Part shown: one piece after another, positions 23,082 through 32,069 of the stretch
How positions within the stretch are numbered: position 1 is the first letter of the stretch
Layout of the letters: each line of letters starts with the position of its first letter
Assembly (NCBI GenBank): GCA_902518155.1
Contig: CABYFA010000004.1
Location: forward strand, 29,895-93,894
Length of the DNA stretch: 64,000 nucleotides
Source of the DNA: an uncultured Pelagibacteraceae bacterium
GTDB taxonomy: Bacteria; Pseudomonadota; Alphaproteobacteria; Pelagibacterales; Pelagibacteraceae
Reading direction: 5' to 3'
Position numbers and translations under genes: made by a program
The notes under the pieces: model-generated
Told to the model about the DNA's origin: nothing
Databases searched by the model: none
The model's input: only the letters and a program-made list of their open reading frames with translations

Positions 23082-24001
23082 AAACAGCGATCATAAATTC
23101 TGACTCCTATGAGAAACATAACACTGGCGATGGTCATCCTGAGCAGCCTAAAAGAGTAATTGCTATAAAAGAAAAATTAAAAAAAAGAAAAGACCTAATC
23201 TGGGATAAGCCAGATAATGTTCCTGATGATATATTGTCTATGACACATTCAAAAGACTATATAAATAATTTAAAAGATTCTTTTCCTCAAAAAGGCCTTA
23301 AGTTTCTAGATGGCGATACTGTTGTATCACCCGAAAGTAAAAAAGCAGTTTTTGATGCTGCAGGCTCAACAATAAGAGCAATAGATGGAATAGAGAATAA
23401 TCAATTTAAAAATGCATTCTGTTTGGCTAGACCACCTGGGCACCATGCTGAAAAAAATAAAGCTATGGGATTTTGTTGTATATCAAACGCGGGAATAGCA
23501 ACAAACTATTTAGTGTCAAAATATAAATACAAAAGAATTGCCTGTGTAGATTTTGACGTGCACTGGGGTAATGGAAATTATGATATCATGCGTAATAATA
23601 GAAATTCATTATATATTTCTACGCACCAATATCCTTTTTATCCTGGGGGTGGAACAGATAAAGATAAAGGAGACTTTAATAATTCATTGAATATCCCTTT
23701 GCCCGCTGGGACGAACTCAGAAGAATATTTTAATGCATTTGATAGGGTGTTAGAAAGATTAGTTCAATATAAACCAGATTTTCTCATATTTTCAGCCGGT
23801 TTTGATGCACATAAAGATGATCCATTAGCTCAATTTCAACTTAGTTCAAAAGATTTTTATGAAATTACTAAAAGAACATTAGCAGCTACCAATAAATTTA
23901 CTGCGGGTAAAGTTGTTTCTATACTTGAAGGTGGATATGATTTAAATGCTTTAGCAGAAAGCGCTAACGAACATGTCAATGCATTAGTAGAATTCAATTG
24001 A
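23078..24001 (+). CDS. histone deacetylase-family deacylase
   Basis: A 307-aa zinc deacylase of the HDAC/acetylpolyamine amidohydrolase/AcuC superfamily. The catalytic His pair is His122-His123 in RPPGHHAEK, the zinc ligands are Asp160 and His162 in DFDVHWGNG and Asp243 in SAGFDAH, and LEGGYD supplies the conserved tyrosine. It lacks a signal peptide. Possible substrates are acetyl-lysine in proteins, acetylpolyamines or other amides; sequence alone cannot choose. It overlaps dapE by 4 nt and is followed 30 nt later by a SET-domain gene. Confidence 0.88.
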   Translation: MKTAIINSDSYEKHNTGDGHPEQPKRVIAIKEKLKKRKDLIWDKPDNVPDDILSMTHSKDYINNLKDSFPQKGLKFLDGDTVVSPESKKAVFDAAGSTIRAIDGIENNQFKNAFCLARPPGHHAEKNKAMGFCCISNAGIATNYLVSKYKYKRIACVDFDVHWGNGNYDIMRNNRNSLYISTHQYPFYPGGGTDKDKGDFNNSLNIPLPAGTNSEEYFNAFDRVLERLVQYKPDFLIFSAGFDAHKDDPLAQFQLSSKDFYEITKRTLAATNKFTAGKVVSILEGGYDLNALAESANEHVNALVEFN

Positions 24002-24031
24002 TAAATATCTAGCCCATCATAAATCGACTTC

Positions 24032-24526
24032 ATGAAACTATACAAAATAAGAAAATCAAAAATTGATAATAAAGGTCGTGGACTTTATGCTACTAAAAAT
24101 ATTAAAGAAGGTACAAAAATTATTAATTACTTAGGAAAAATAATTACAAATAAAGAAGTTGAAGAGTCAAATAAATATGACAATAAAAAACCTATTTATC
24201 TATTTACTCTAAATAAAAAATATACCTTAGATGGTGATTTCTCATTTAATATTGCTGGATTGGTAAATCATAGTTGTGATGCGAACGCACGTTATGATGG
24301 TAAGGGTTTAAAAATTTGGATAACAGCTGATAGAGATATTAAAAAGGGCGAAGAGATAACTTGTGATTATGGTTTTAGTTTTGATAAGGAAGATTACAAG
24401 CAATTTCCTTGTAAATGTAAATCAAAAAATTGTTGTGGTTTTATAATTCGTGAGGAAAGTAGATGGCGAATACACCGAAAGTTTGCGATGAGTAATAAGA
24501 AAAAATTAATAAATAACTTTCGTTAA
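24032..24526 (+). CDS. SET-domain protein (putative lysine methyltransferase)
   Basis: A 164-aa protein that is essentially one SET domain: GRGLYATKNIKEGTKI (residues 15-30), the SAM-binding NHSC (79-82), the catalytic EITCDYGF (108-115), then a cysteine-rich post-SET segment with CKCKSKNCCG (127-136). It is expected to methylate lysines using SAM. Target unknown; ribosomal or DNA-binding proteins are candidates. It overlaps the 3' end of truA by 21 nt (convergent). Confidence 0.85.
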   Translation: MKLYKIRKSKIDNKGRGLYATKNIKEGTKIINYLGKIITNKEVEESNKYDNKKPIYLFTLNKKYTLDGDFSFNIAGLVNHSCDANARYDGKGLKIWITADRDIKKGEEITCDYGFSFDKEDYKQFPCKCKSKNCCGFIIREESRWRIHRKFAMSNKKKLINNFR

Positions 24527-25246
24527 ATAGAGACCTTGAGGTGGTGCAGGTGGTGCACATAATTCTCTTTTTTTAGACTGCATTACTTTTACAAATTTTT
24601 TTAATGTCCATTTTTCTTCCCCAACATATTTTAAACAACCAACCATAGACCGAACTTGTTGTTGTAAGAAAGATTGAGATCTGAATTCTATTTCAATCTT
24701 ATTTTTTGTAGATCTAATTTTTACAGATTTCATAGTCTTTATTGGACTTTTAGCCCTACAACTCGATTTTCTAAAAGTACTGAAATCTTTAGTACCAATC
24801 AATTTTCTTGCAGCACCTTTCATCAATTTTAAATCAAGATCTTTTATAATATGCCAGCCTCTATTTTTATCTAAAACCGGTCCACTAATCCGATTAATAA
24901 TCACATAATTGTAAACTCTCATTTTAGCTGAAAATCTGGCATGAAAATTATTAGTTCTTTTTGTAATTTTAAGTATTGCTATTCCATCTTTATTTAAAAA
25001 ATGATTGATTGATTTTAAAAATCTATCAAATTTTACAATCTTATTTTTACAATCAAAATGTGCTGACTGTTCTTTTGCATGTACACCAACATCTAATCTT
25101 CCAGCCCCATATATTATGATTTTTTCTTTTAAAAGTTTTGAAATTTTCTCTTGTAATAATCCCTGGACAGTTTTTCCTTTTTTTTGAATTTGCCAACCCC
25201 TAAAATTAGTGCCCTCATATTCAATTAATATTTGATACCTAAACAT
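24506..25246 (-). CDS. truA: tRNA pseudouridine(38-40) synthase
   Basis: A 246-aa TruA that makes pseudouridine in the anticodon arm at positions 38-40. The catalytic Asp is in AGRLDVGVHA (about residue 52), where the near-invariant family motif is GRTDAGVH; Thr is replaced by Leu and Ala by Val. Other segments (YEGTNFRGWQIQ, HARFSAKMRVYNY, DFSTFRKSSCRAKSP, GLYLTKVIY) are standard. It overlaps the fmt 3' end by 8 nt in the def-fmt-truA order. Confidence 0.93.
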   Translation of the reverse strand: MFRYQILIEYEGTNFRGWQIQKKGKTVQGLLQEKISKLLKEKIIIYGAGRLDVGVHAKEQSAHFDCKNKIVKFDRFLKSINHFLNKDGIAILKITKRTNNFHARFSAKMRVYNYVIINRISGPVLDKNRGWHIIKDLDLKLMKGAARKLIGTKDFSTFRKSSCRAKSPIKTMKSVKIRSTKNKIEIEFRSQSFLQQQVRSMVGCLKYVGEEKWTLKKFVKVMQSKKRELCAPPAPPQGLYLTKVIY

Positions 25247-26171
25247 TTGATAACTTTGAGCCCTTTTTAATTTGAGAGCCCAACATGAATTCGCTAATTT
25301 TTTGCGGTCTTTTTCCTTGTCTTTGAATTTCGAGAATCTTAATAGATTGGTTATTATTACATGCTACTTCTAACTGATTTGAAATAATTTCACCTACTTG
25401 ACCTATGCCATTACCAATTTCGGCTTTCAAAATTTTATATCTTTCGCCGTTAAAACTAAAGGAAGCTCCCGGGGCGGGAAATAATCCATTTATTTTTCCA
25501 ATAATTTTAGAGGCATCCTCTTCCCAATCAATCTGTGACTCCTCCTTATCAATTTTTTTTGCATAAGTTGCTTTAGAATGATCTTGATCAATAAACTTCG
25601 CCTTATCTTCAAGTATATCATCCACATTATCTAAAATTTTTTCAGCAGCTAAAGCGGATAGTTTTTCTGAAATTTCTTGAGCATTTTGGTTATGATCTAT
25701 TTTGATTTTATAAATATTACTAACTGGTCCGCTATCCAATTCTTTTTTGATCTTCATAATACTTAAACCGGTCTCAGAATCTAAATTCATAATTGATCTT
25801 TGGATCGGCGCTGCCCCTCGCCAACTAGGAAGAATTGAGGCGTGAATATTCACAAAACCTTTTTTGGTTAGGTTTAAAAAATTTTCAGGAATAATTTGTC
25901 CATATGCACACACTATTGCAAGATCAGCATTTAACTCCTTTAAAAATTCATACTCCTCTTGATTATCCTTAAGTGTCTTGGGTGTTCTATAATCTATATT
26001 TAAAGTTTCAGAGATACCCTGAATTGGACTCTTGTTTATTTTTTGTCCTCTATGAGATTTTTGCGGTGGTTGAGTAAAAACCACAGAAATATTATAACCA
26101 TTTTGATATAGAGATTTTAAGATAGGAACACAAAATATCGGTGTACCCATAAAGATAATCTTATTTGCCAT
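25239..26171 (-). CDS. fmt: methionyl-tRNA formyltransferase
   Basis: A 310-aa enzyme that formylates initiator Met-tRNA with 10-formyl-tetrahydrofolate. Signature segments are NIHASILPSWRGAAPIQ (catalytic Asn and His), LDSGPV with the catalytic Asp, and the N-terminal GTPIFCVPILKSL. It lies 2 nt after def, the enzyme that later removes the formyl group, and overlaps truA. Confidence 0.95.
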   Translation of the reverse strand: MANKIIFMGTPIFCVPILKSLYQNGYNISVVFTQPPQKSHRGQKINKSPIQGISETLNIDYRTPKTLKDNQEEYEFLKELNADLAIVCAYGQIIPENFLNLTKKGFVNIHASILPSWRGAAPIQRSIMNLDSETGLSIMKIKKELDSGPVSNIYKIKIDHNQNAQEISEKLSALAAEKILDNVDDILEDKAKFIDQDHSKATYAKKIDKEESQIDWEEDASKIIGKINGLFPAPGASFSFNGERYKILKAEIGNGIGQVGEIISNQLEVACNNNQSIKILEIQRQGKRPQKISEFMLGSQIKKGSKLSNV

Positions 26172-26173
26172 CT

Positions 26174-26695
26174 TTAAACTACTATTCTGTCTGGATTTTT
26201 TTTAATTTTTGAAATTTTTTTAATTATAAAATCTTTCTTTAATTTTGATAAATGGTCAATAATTAATTTTCCATCTAAATGATTTATTTCATGTTGAATA
26301 CAAGTAGATAATAGTCCATCACATTTAAGATTTTTCTTCTCTCCCTTTTCATCAATATATTCCACCTCACAAATTTTTGGCCTCTCAATTTCAATAAAAG
26401 TTTCGGGTATTGATAGACAACCCTCTTCGTACACTGATGTCTCTTCGCTTAAGTCTTTTATAACAGGATTGATTAATGCAATTGGTTGATTTTCTTCATC
26501 CTTATTTGAAACGTCAACAACTAAAACTCTTTTTAATATACCTACTTGAACTGCAGCGAGGCCAATTCCCTTGGAGTGATACATTGTTTCAAATAAGTCT
26601 TCAATTAATTTTTTTTCGTTTATTCCAACTTTTTCAATTGGATCAGAAATTTTTTTCAAAATTTCATCTGGAACAGTAACAATTTCTCTAAGCAT
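26174..26695 (-). CDS. def: peptide deformylase
   Basis: A 173-aa metallohydrolase removing the N-formyl group from new proteins. The three family motifs are GIGLAAVQVG, EEGCLSIPE and QHEINHLDG, supplying the cysteine and two histidines for the metal and the catalytic Glu. It is the first gene of def-fmt-truA. Confidence 0.95.
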   Translation of the reverse strand: MLREIVTVPDEILKKISDPIEKVGINEKKLIEDLFETMYHSKGIGLAAVQVGILKRVLVVDVSNKDEENQPIALINPVIKDLSEETSVYEEGCLSIPETFIEIERPKICEVEYIDEKGEKKNLKCDGLLSTCIQHEINHLDGKLIIDHLSKLKKDFIIKKISKIKKNPDRIVV

Positions 26696-26716
26696 AATAA
26701 ATAATTAAACTAATTT

Positions 26717-28492
26717 TTAAACTTTTAAAGGAAGAACTTTAAGCAATATCTTATTTCTTATCCAATCAATATTGAGCTTATTGAGAGCTGTAATTATAAA
26801 ATAAATTGTATCTTCATCTATTCTGTCAATCTCATCTTGTCCAATCACTTCAGCAATTCTCAAAAGTACTAAACCAGTTTCACTATTATTAATCATAATT
26901 TGTATATCTGTAGGAATTTCATTTTCATCAATTTGATACAAATCATCGTATTTTTCTGAAATTTCAATTCCATCATATCTTAACGACTCTAAAAATATAA
27001 TATCTTTTTTAGAAAGAAAATATTTTTTGTTTTTTTTTATCTTTTTTAAAAAATTATTTGTGTCTTTAGAAATTTTGGAACTAGCATAATCACCGTTAAA
27101 GTAATTAATTAGTTTTGATTGATGCATTATATCACTATTAAACTTAATTTTTTTATCTTCGTCCTTTTCAATTTGAATATTTGTATAATAAAAACTGGTT
27201 AAATTATCTGGTATATCCACTGGATTGATTTTCTCGAGAAAGATTTTCAATTCTAAATCAAACGCTTTGTCTAAATCATCATCTTTAAAGGAATCTTTTA
27301 ATACTCTTAACAACTTTAATTTTTCTACCATTTCTGACTCGAGTAAAATTTTCTGATAAATAAGAGCCCTGCCTTCAATTTTAGAGAGTTTTTTATATTC
27401 ATTTTGAGCATTGAGAAGTTGATTAAAATTAAATTGAAATCTTTTATATAAATCAAATAATTCTTTTTCTGGATAATTCTTATTATGAACAGCTTTTTCT
27501 ATAGTTCCTATTTTCTCAATTTCTGAAACATTAATTTGTTTAAATGAATCTAGCAAATTTGCAGATGAAAGGTATTTCCAAATTATTTTTTTGGTTTTAT
27601 CGTTAGGTTCGAAATTAAAATTAGGATTTGTTTGATGGGCTAAATAAAAATCAAATATTGATTTTTCAGATACTGAATCATCTATTTTTTTTGTATATTT
27701 TAGTAAATAATTTATTTTTTTTTCGAAATATTCATCTTTAAAACCCGTTTCCTTTTTTAAATCTAAAATTAATTGAGCTTCCTCTCTTTTATTATTTTTA
27801 ATCAAACAATAGATGTTAAATTTAGATAAATACTCATCTGTAATTAATTCATTATTTTTTGAAAATATGCTGCAAGCTTTGTCAATTTTTGAATTAGAGA
27901 TATGTTCATCCACAAGATATTTTGTGAGTTCTGGGTGTAAATTAATTATTTGATTTTGGATTAAATATTCTTCGATTAAATCTAGGTTTAAGTTTTTAAT
28001 TAACCAATCTGATTTTAACTTTAGAAACTCCTTATCTGATATATTTTTTTTTGGGCTATGAGCGTTAATTAAAAGTGAAGTATTAATGATTTCAATTGCA
28101 TCATTAGAAAGATCCATCTTATTTAGTTTTGTAAGCAAATTTTTTAATTGATCTCCATCTGAGTTAGCCCACATATCCACATTGAGACTATAGTCTTCAG
28201 GGTCATATAATCCGATTATTTTAATTTCTTTTGTATCAAACTTTTCATCAAGATTAATACTTGATTTTTGATTTTGATTTTGCATTCCAAATACACTTGG
28301 CTCGATATTCTCTTGTAATATATTTTCCCCATTTGAAATTTCTGAATTATTTGTTGCTTTTTTTTCTTCAATTTCTTTTTTATCTAAATTCCATATATCA
28401 ACAGGTTTTTCTTCTGCATTGGCAATGCAAGTGAAAAATAAAAAAAATAAGATGGAAAAATTTTTTTTATTTAACAATTTTAAAATTTTCAT
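26717..28492 (-). CDS. exported helical protein of unknown function
   Basis: Not recognised. A 591-aa protein with a clear signal peptide: basic start, hydrophobic FSILFFLFFTCIANA and a likely cut after ANA (about residue 26). An acidic, Asn-rich linker follows, then a long, largely helical, charged region without cysteine clusters or catalytic motifs, suggestive of a periplasmic alpha-solenoid. Its start overlaps a 59-aa membrane-protein gene by 26 nt in another frame, so the two may form a periplasmic or inner-membrane pair. It lies upstream of def-fmt-truA with a 21-nt gap and may be co-transcribed. Confidence 0.7.
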   Translation of the reverse strand: MKILKLLNKKNFSILFFLFFTCIANAEEKPVDIWNLDKKEIEEKKATNNSEISNGENILQENIEPSVFGMQNQNQKSSINLDEKFDTKEIKIIGLYDPEDYSLNVDMWANSDGDQLKNLLTKLNKMDLSNDAIEIINTSLLINAHSPKKNISDKEFLKLKSDWLIKNLNLDLIEEYLIQNQIINLHPELTKYLVDEHISNSKIDKACSIFSKNNELITDEYLSKFNIYCLIKNNKREEAQLILDLKKETGFKDEYFEKKINYLLKYTKKIDDSVSEKSIFDFYLAHQTNPNFNFEPNDKTKKIIWKYLSSANLLDSFKQINVSEIEKIGTIEKAVHNKNYPEKELFDLYKRFQFNFNQLLNAQNEYKKLSKIEGRALIYQKILLESEMVEKLKLLRVLKDSFKDDDLDKAFDLELKIFLEKINPVDIPDNLTSFYYTNIQIEKDEDKKIKFNSDIMHQSKLINYFNGDYASSKISKDTNNFLKKIKKNKKYFLSKKDIIFLESLRYDGIEISEKYDDLYQIDENEIPTDIQIMINNSETGLVLLRIAEVIGQDEIDRIDEDTIYFIITALNKLNIDWIRNKILLKVLPLKV

Positions 28493-28646
28493 TAGGAATA
28501 GTTTTTTCTATATCTTTTTTAGGTGCTGGAAAATCAATCTTGTTCAGTAGAAAAATAATTAAAAAAAAGACAAGCAAAAGTAAAACTAATTTAGTAACAA
28601 TGCCCACAATACTTCGGCTTGAACTTGTTTTTTTTATAAATTGCAT
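28467..28646 (-). CDS. small single-span membrane protein, unknown function
   Basis: A 59-aa ORF starting MQFIKKTSSSRSIVGIVTKL, with a hydrophobic span of about 20 residues (LVLLLLVFFLIIFLL, about 21-36) followed by a charged tail containing PAPKKDIEKTIPNENF. It looks like an N-in single-pass inner-membrane protein. It overlaps the signal-peptide region of the 591-aa exported protein by 26 nt, and is divergent from aroK, 57 nt away. The overlap and composition argue that it is real. Confidence 0.6.
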   Translation of the reverse strand: MQFIKKTSSSRSIVGIVTKLVLLLLVFFLIIFLLNKIDFPAPKKDIEKTIPNENFKIVK

Positions 28647-28703
28647 ATACTTTTAACTAATTTCAAATTAAGACATATTTGTGGTTTTTCAATAAAGAAA
28701 ATT

Positions 28704-29207
28704 ATGAAATCTGATAGAAATATTGTTTTTTTAGGTATGATGGGATCTGGTAAGACATCTATCGGATTTTTAGTTTCAAAAAAACTAAAATTAGATTTTT
28801 ATGATGTTGACCATTACATAGAAAATAAACTTAAAATGAAAATTTCAAATATATTCAAAAACAAAGGTGAAAAATTTTTCAGAGAATACGAAGAAAAAAT
28901 TACTTTAGAAGTAATGAAAGTTAAAGGAATAGTAGTGTCACTGGGTGGTGGTGCTTTTTTGAATAAAAATATAAGAAACGAAGTTTTAAAACACCACATA
29001 TCTTTTTGGCTTAAAACTAAGAATGATATTATAATCCAAAGAATAAGAAAAAGTGCTAAAAGACCATTAGCTTATAATGTTTCTAATAGTGATCTAGAAA
29101 ATATGATAAAAAATCGTAATAAATATTATGCAAAAGCGCAATATAAAATTGATTGTCACAATAAAACTAAAAAAGAAATTGTAGATACAATTTTAGGTAT
29201 TGTATGA
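28704..29207 (+). CDS. aroK: shikimate kinase
   Basis: A 167-aa kinase of the aromatic amino-acid pathway. The P-loop is GMMGSGKTSIG (about residues 10-20), DVDHYIE follows, and SLGGGAF and RPLAY mark the shikimate site. The start was set at the ATG at 28704 because the residues before it (from 28641) do not fit the family and would overlap the divergent small gene. It overlaps aroB by 4 nt. Confidence 0.93.
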   Translation: MKSDRNIVFLGMMGSGKTSIGFLVSKKLKLDFYDVDHYIENKLKMKISNIFKNKGEKFFREYEEKITLEVMKVKGIVVSLGGGAFLNKNIRNEVLKHHISFWLKTKNDIIIQRIRKSAKRPLAYNVSNSDLENMIKNRNKYYAKAQYKIDCHNKTKKEIVDTILGIV

Positions 29208-30310
29208 AACCAATTAAATTAATAATTAAGACTAATTCTGAAAAATATCCAATATTTATTGGAAAAAATCTTATTTCAAAAATATCAAGTTTGATGATTA
29301 ATAATTCCATTAAATCAAAAAAATGTTTATTGGTAATTGACAGAAAAGTTCCTAAAAAATTTATTTCTGAAATTAAAAAAAAACTACTAAATAAAAAAAT
29401 ATTCTTATTCAATTTTAATGCTAACGAAAAAAATAAGAATCAAACTACTATAAATTCAATCTTAGAAATTTTACTTAATAAAAATTTTTCTCGAGAAGAT
29501 AGTCTACTAGCAATAGGGGGAGGTATAACTGGAGACGTTGGTGGTTTTGCTGCAAGTTTATTTAAAAGAGGATTGCATTTTGTAAATATTCCCACAACTC
29601 TTCTGGCTCAAGTAGACTCATCGATTGGTGGCAAAACAGGAGTAAATTCTAAATATGGAAAAAATCTCATTGGTAGCTTCTATCAACCAAAATTAGTCAT
29701 AAGTGACATAGATACTTTAAAAACACTCAATAGAAGAGAAGTCGTTTGCGGTTATGGCGAAATTCTGAAACACTCTATAATCTCTAAAAAGAAATTCTTT
29801 AAATATTTGAATCAGAATTTTGATCACATTATCAAACTTAAATCTCCTTATATAGAAAAGGCAATATTTGAGAGTTGTAAAATTAAAAAAGATGTAGTTG
29901 AAAAAGATGAAAAAGAGAGCAACTTAAGAAAAAAGTTAAATTTTGGTCACACTTTTGGTCACTCATTTGAAGCTTCATTAGGATATTCTAAAAGATTAAA
30001 TCATGGTGAAGCTGTTATTTTAGGAATGATGATGGCTTTAAAATTTAGCAATAAGAATAAATTCCTAAATATTAATGATTATAAATTGATTTCTGATCAT
30101 TACAAAAAATCAAAATTACCCTCGGATATTAAAAAATATTTTAAACGTAAAGATCTTGGTAAAATTATTAAATTTATGAAAACTGATAAAAAAAACAATT
30201 CTGATAAAATAAAGTTGGTATTATTAAAAAAAATAAGCCAAACAATTTTGAATCAAGAATACTCAGTAAAAAATTTAAATGGATTCTTAAAAAATGAATT
30301 AATTGATTAA
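29204..30310 (+). CDS. aroB: 3-dehydroquinate synthase
   Basis: A 368-aa NAD+- and metal-dependent enzyme making 3-dehydroquinate from DAHP. Motifs include AIGGGITGDVGGF, NIPTTLLAQVDSSIGGKTGVN, GYGEILKHSI and the metal-binding GHTFGHSFEA. It is coupled to aroK with a 4-nt overlap. Its 3' end overlaps the convergent BolA gene by 12 nt. Confidence 0.95.
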   Translation: MKPIKLIIKTNSEKYPIFIGKNLISKISSLMINNSIKSKKCLLVIDRKVPKKFISEIKKKLLNKKIFLFNFNANEKNKNQTTINSILEILLNKNFSREDSLLAIGGGITGDVGGFAASLFKRGLHFVNIPTTLLAQVDSSIGGKTGVNSKYGKNLIGSFYQPKLVISDIDTLKTLNRREVVCGYGEILKHSIISKKKFFKYLNQNFDHIIKLKSPYIEKAIFESCKIKKDVVEKDEKESNLRKKLNFGHTFGHSFEASLGYSKRLNHGEAVILGMMMALKFSNKNKFLNINDYKLISDHYKKSKLPSDIKKYFKRKDLGKIIKFMKTDKKNNSDKIKLVLLKKISQTILNQEYSVKNLNGFLKNELID

Positions 30311-30559
30311 AATTTGAATAGAATGAATATATTTTTTTAATTCTTCATTTAAAATTTTGTAAATCTTTTTATCACTATCAATTCTTTTCATTTCCTTAAG
30401 TTCCTTTGATACTAAAGAAATTTTAAGATGAAATTTACCTGCCTGGTTTCCAACGTGATTTTTATGAAGAAAAGATTTATCTTCAATTAATATACTTTCC
30501 AAAGCAATTTGATTTTGTAATTTTTTTTTTACGATTGCAATTAAATCATTTATATTCAT
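30299..30559 (-). CDS. bolA: BolA-family protein
   Basis: An 86-aa protein with the BolA/KH-like fold. The family HFK-x-x-x-VS segment appears as FHLKISLVS (about residues 43-51), preceded by HVGNQAG. BolA proteins act with monothiol glutaredoxins in iron-sulfur and iron homeostasis, or in envelope regulation. The glutaredoxin is not in the window. It is divergent from the J-domain gene with only 18 nt between starts; BolA next to the J-domain-cobS-cobT group is a known alphaproteobacterial neighbourhood. Confidence 0.8.
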   Translation of the reverse strand: MNINDLIAIVKKKLQNQIALESILIEDKSFLHKNHVGNQAGKFHLKISLVSKELKEMKRIDSDKKIYKILNEELKKYIHSIQILIN

Positions 30560-30577
30560 AAGTATAATTATATTATC

Positions 30578-31111
30578 ATGAAAAATATTTGCGACTGGAA
30601 TAATTGTAAAGAAATTGGTGAATATAAAGCGCCTGTTGAAAAGGATAATAGTAAAAAATATAGGATGTTATGTTTAGAACACGTTAAAGAATTTAATAAA
30701 AATTGGAATTATTTTTCTGGTATGAATGATGATCAAGTAATTAGTTTTTTAAAGTCAGATATGATTTGGCATAAACCTACTCAAAGTTTTAGTTCGTCTG
30801 ATAATTTTTTTAAAGTTTTATGGAATAATACTTTAAAAGATGAAATGGATAATGATAAATTTAAAAGTGAATTCAATCATATGCGTCAATTTAAATTTGA
30901 CCATAAGGATATTAAAGCGTTTAGTATATTGGGTGTTTCCGTAGGTTTAAAATGGCAAAAAGTTCAAGAAAAATTCAAAACACTTGTCAAAAAATTTCAC
31001 CCTGATATGAATGCCGGAAATAAAAAATATGAAGAAAAACTAAAGTTAATTACTTTAGCTTACACGCAACTAAAAAATACATATAGGAAAAAAATTGACA
31101 CCCAATCTTAA
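30578..31111 (+). CDS. J-domain protein
   Basis: A 177-aa protein with a C-terminal J-domain (about residues 115-172), including HPD at 141-143, which would stimulate the ATPase of DnaK. The N-terminal part has Cys5, Cys10, Cys32 and His35, a possible zinc site, plus [10 protein letters not shown]. It lacks the Gly/Phe and zinc-finger regions of DnaJ, so it is a specialised co-chaperone. It overlaps cobS by 17 nt, consistent with a role in CobS/CobT function. Confidence 0.85.
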   Translation: MKNICDWNNCKEIGEYKAPVEKDNSKKYRMLCLEHVKEFNKNWNYFSGMNDDQVISFLKSDMIWHKPTQSFSSSDNFFKVLWNNTLKDEMDNDKFKSEFNHMRQFKFDHKDIKAFSILGVSVGLKWQKVQEKFKTLVKKFHPDMNAGNKKYEEKLKLITLAYTQLKNTYRKKIDTQS

Positions 31112-32069
31112 CATTCAGCCAGATATTAAAATTTCATTAAAACAATCATTTGGGATCGATTCTGAGATGGAAGTAGACGCATTCTCTAAAAAAAGCGAAT
31201 ATGTACCAGAAATAGATAAAAATTATAAATTTGATAGAGATACTACACTTGCAATTGTCTCTGGATTTGCACACAACAAAAGAGTTCTAGTGCAAGGTTA
31301 TCATGGTACAGGAAAATCTACACACATAGAACAAATTGCTGCTAGATTGAATTGGCCCTGTATAAGAGTAAACTTAGATAGCCACATCAGCAGAATAGAT
31401 CTAATTGGAAAAGATGCTATCGTTCTTAAAGAAGGAAAACAAGTTACACAATTTAATGAAGGTATTTTACCATGGTCAATTCAAAATCCAGTAGCTTTAG
31501 TTTTTGATGAATATGACGCTGGAAGACCTGATGTAATGTTTGTCATTCAAAGAGTTCTTGAAGCTGAAGGTAACTTTACTCTCTTGGACAAAAATAAGGT
31601 CATAAAGCAAAATAAATTTTTTAGATTATTTGCTACATCAAATACAGTCGGTTTAGGAGATACCACTGGACTTTATCATGGAACACAACAAATCAATCAA
31701 GGTCAAATGGATAGATGGAATATTGTAACAACACTTAATTACCTTAGTCTAGATAAAGAAATGGATATTATATTAGCTAAAAATAAATCTTTAAATAATC
31801 CGAAAGGAAAAGAAAAAGTTTCAAATATGATAAAAGTTGCATCCTTGACTCGAAAAGGATTTATAGCTGGCGATATAAGTACTGTTATGAGTCCAAGAAC
31901 TGTATTGCACTGGGCTGAAAATGCAGAAATTTTTAAAGATGTAGGTTACGCGTTTAGAGTCACTTTTTTAAATAAATGTGATGAAATCGAAAAAAATACA
32001 ATTGCTGAATACTATCAAAGATGTTTCGGAGAAGAACTACCTGAGTCACTCGCAAATATTCAAATTTAA
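31095..32069 (+). CDS. cobS: CobS-family AAA+ ATPase (cobaltochelatase subunit)
   Basis: A 324-aa AAA+ ATPase. Walker A is GYHGTGKST (68-76), and Walker B is [10 protein letters not shown], followed by [20 protein letters not shown]. The start is TTG at 31095, chosen because the N-terminal [15 protein letters not shown] matches CobS proteins; the first ATG (31167) would cut this region off. In aerobic B12 synthesis CobS works with CobT and CobN to insert cobalt. No CobN or other B12 gene is in the window. It abuts cobT directly. Confidence 0.9.
   Translation: MTPNLNIQPDIKISLKQSFGIDSEMEVDAFSKKSEYVPEIDKNYKFDRDTTLAIVSGFAHNKRVLVQGYHGTGKSTHIEQIAARLNWPCIRVNLDSHISRIDLIGKDAIVLKEGKQVTQFNEGILPWSIQNPVALVFDEYDAGRPDVMFVIQRVLEAEGNFTLLDKNKVIKQNKFFRLFATSNTVGLGDTTGLYHGTQQINQGQMDRWNIVTTLNYLSLDKEMDIILAKNKSLNNPKGKEKVSNMIKVASLTRKGFIAGDISTVMSPRTVLHWAENAEIFKDVGYAFRVTFLNKCDEIEKNTIAEYYQRCFGEELPESLANIQI

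Noticed and set aside
28641..28703. Longer aroK start
   Set aside because: It overlaps the divergent small membrane-protein gene start and does not fit shikimate kinases, which begin just before the P-loop.
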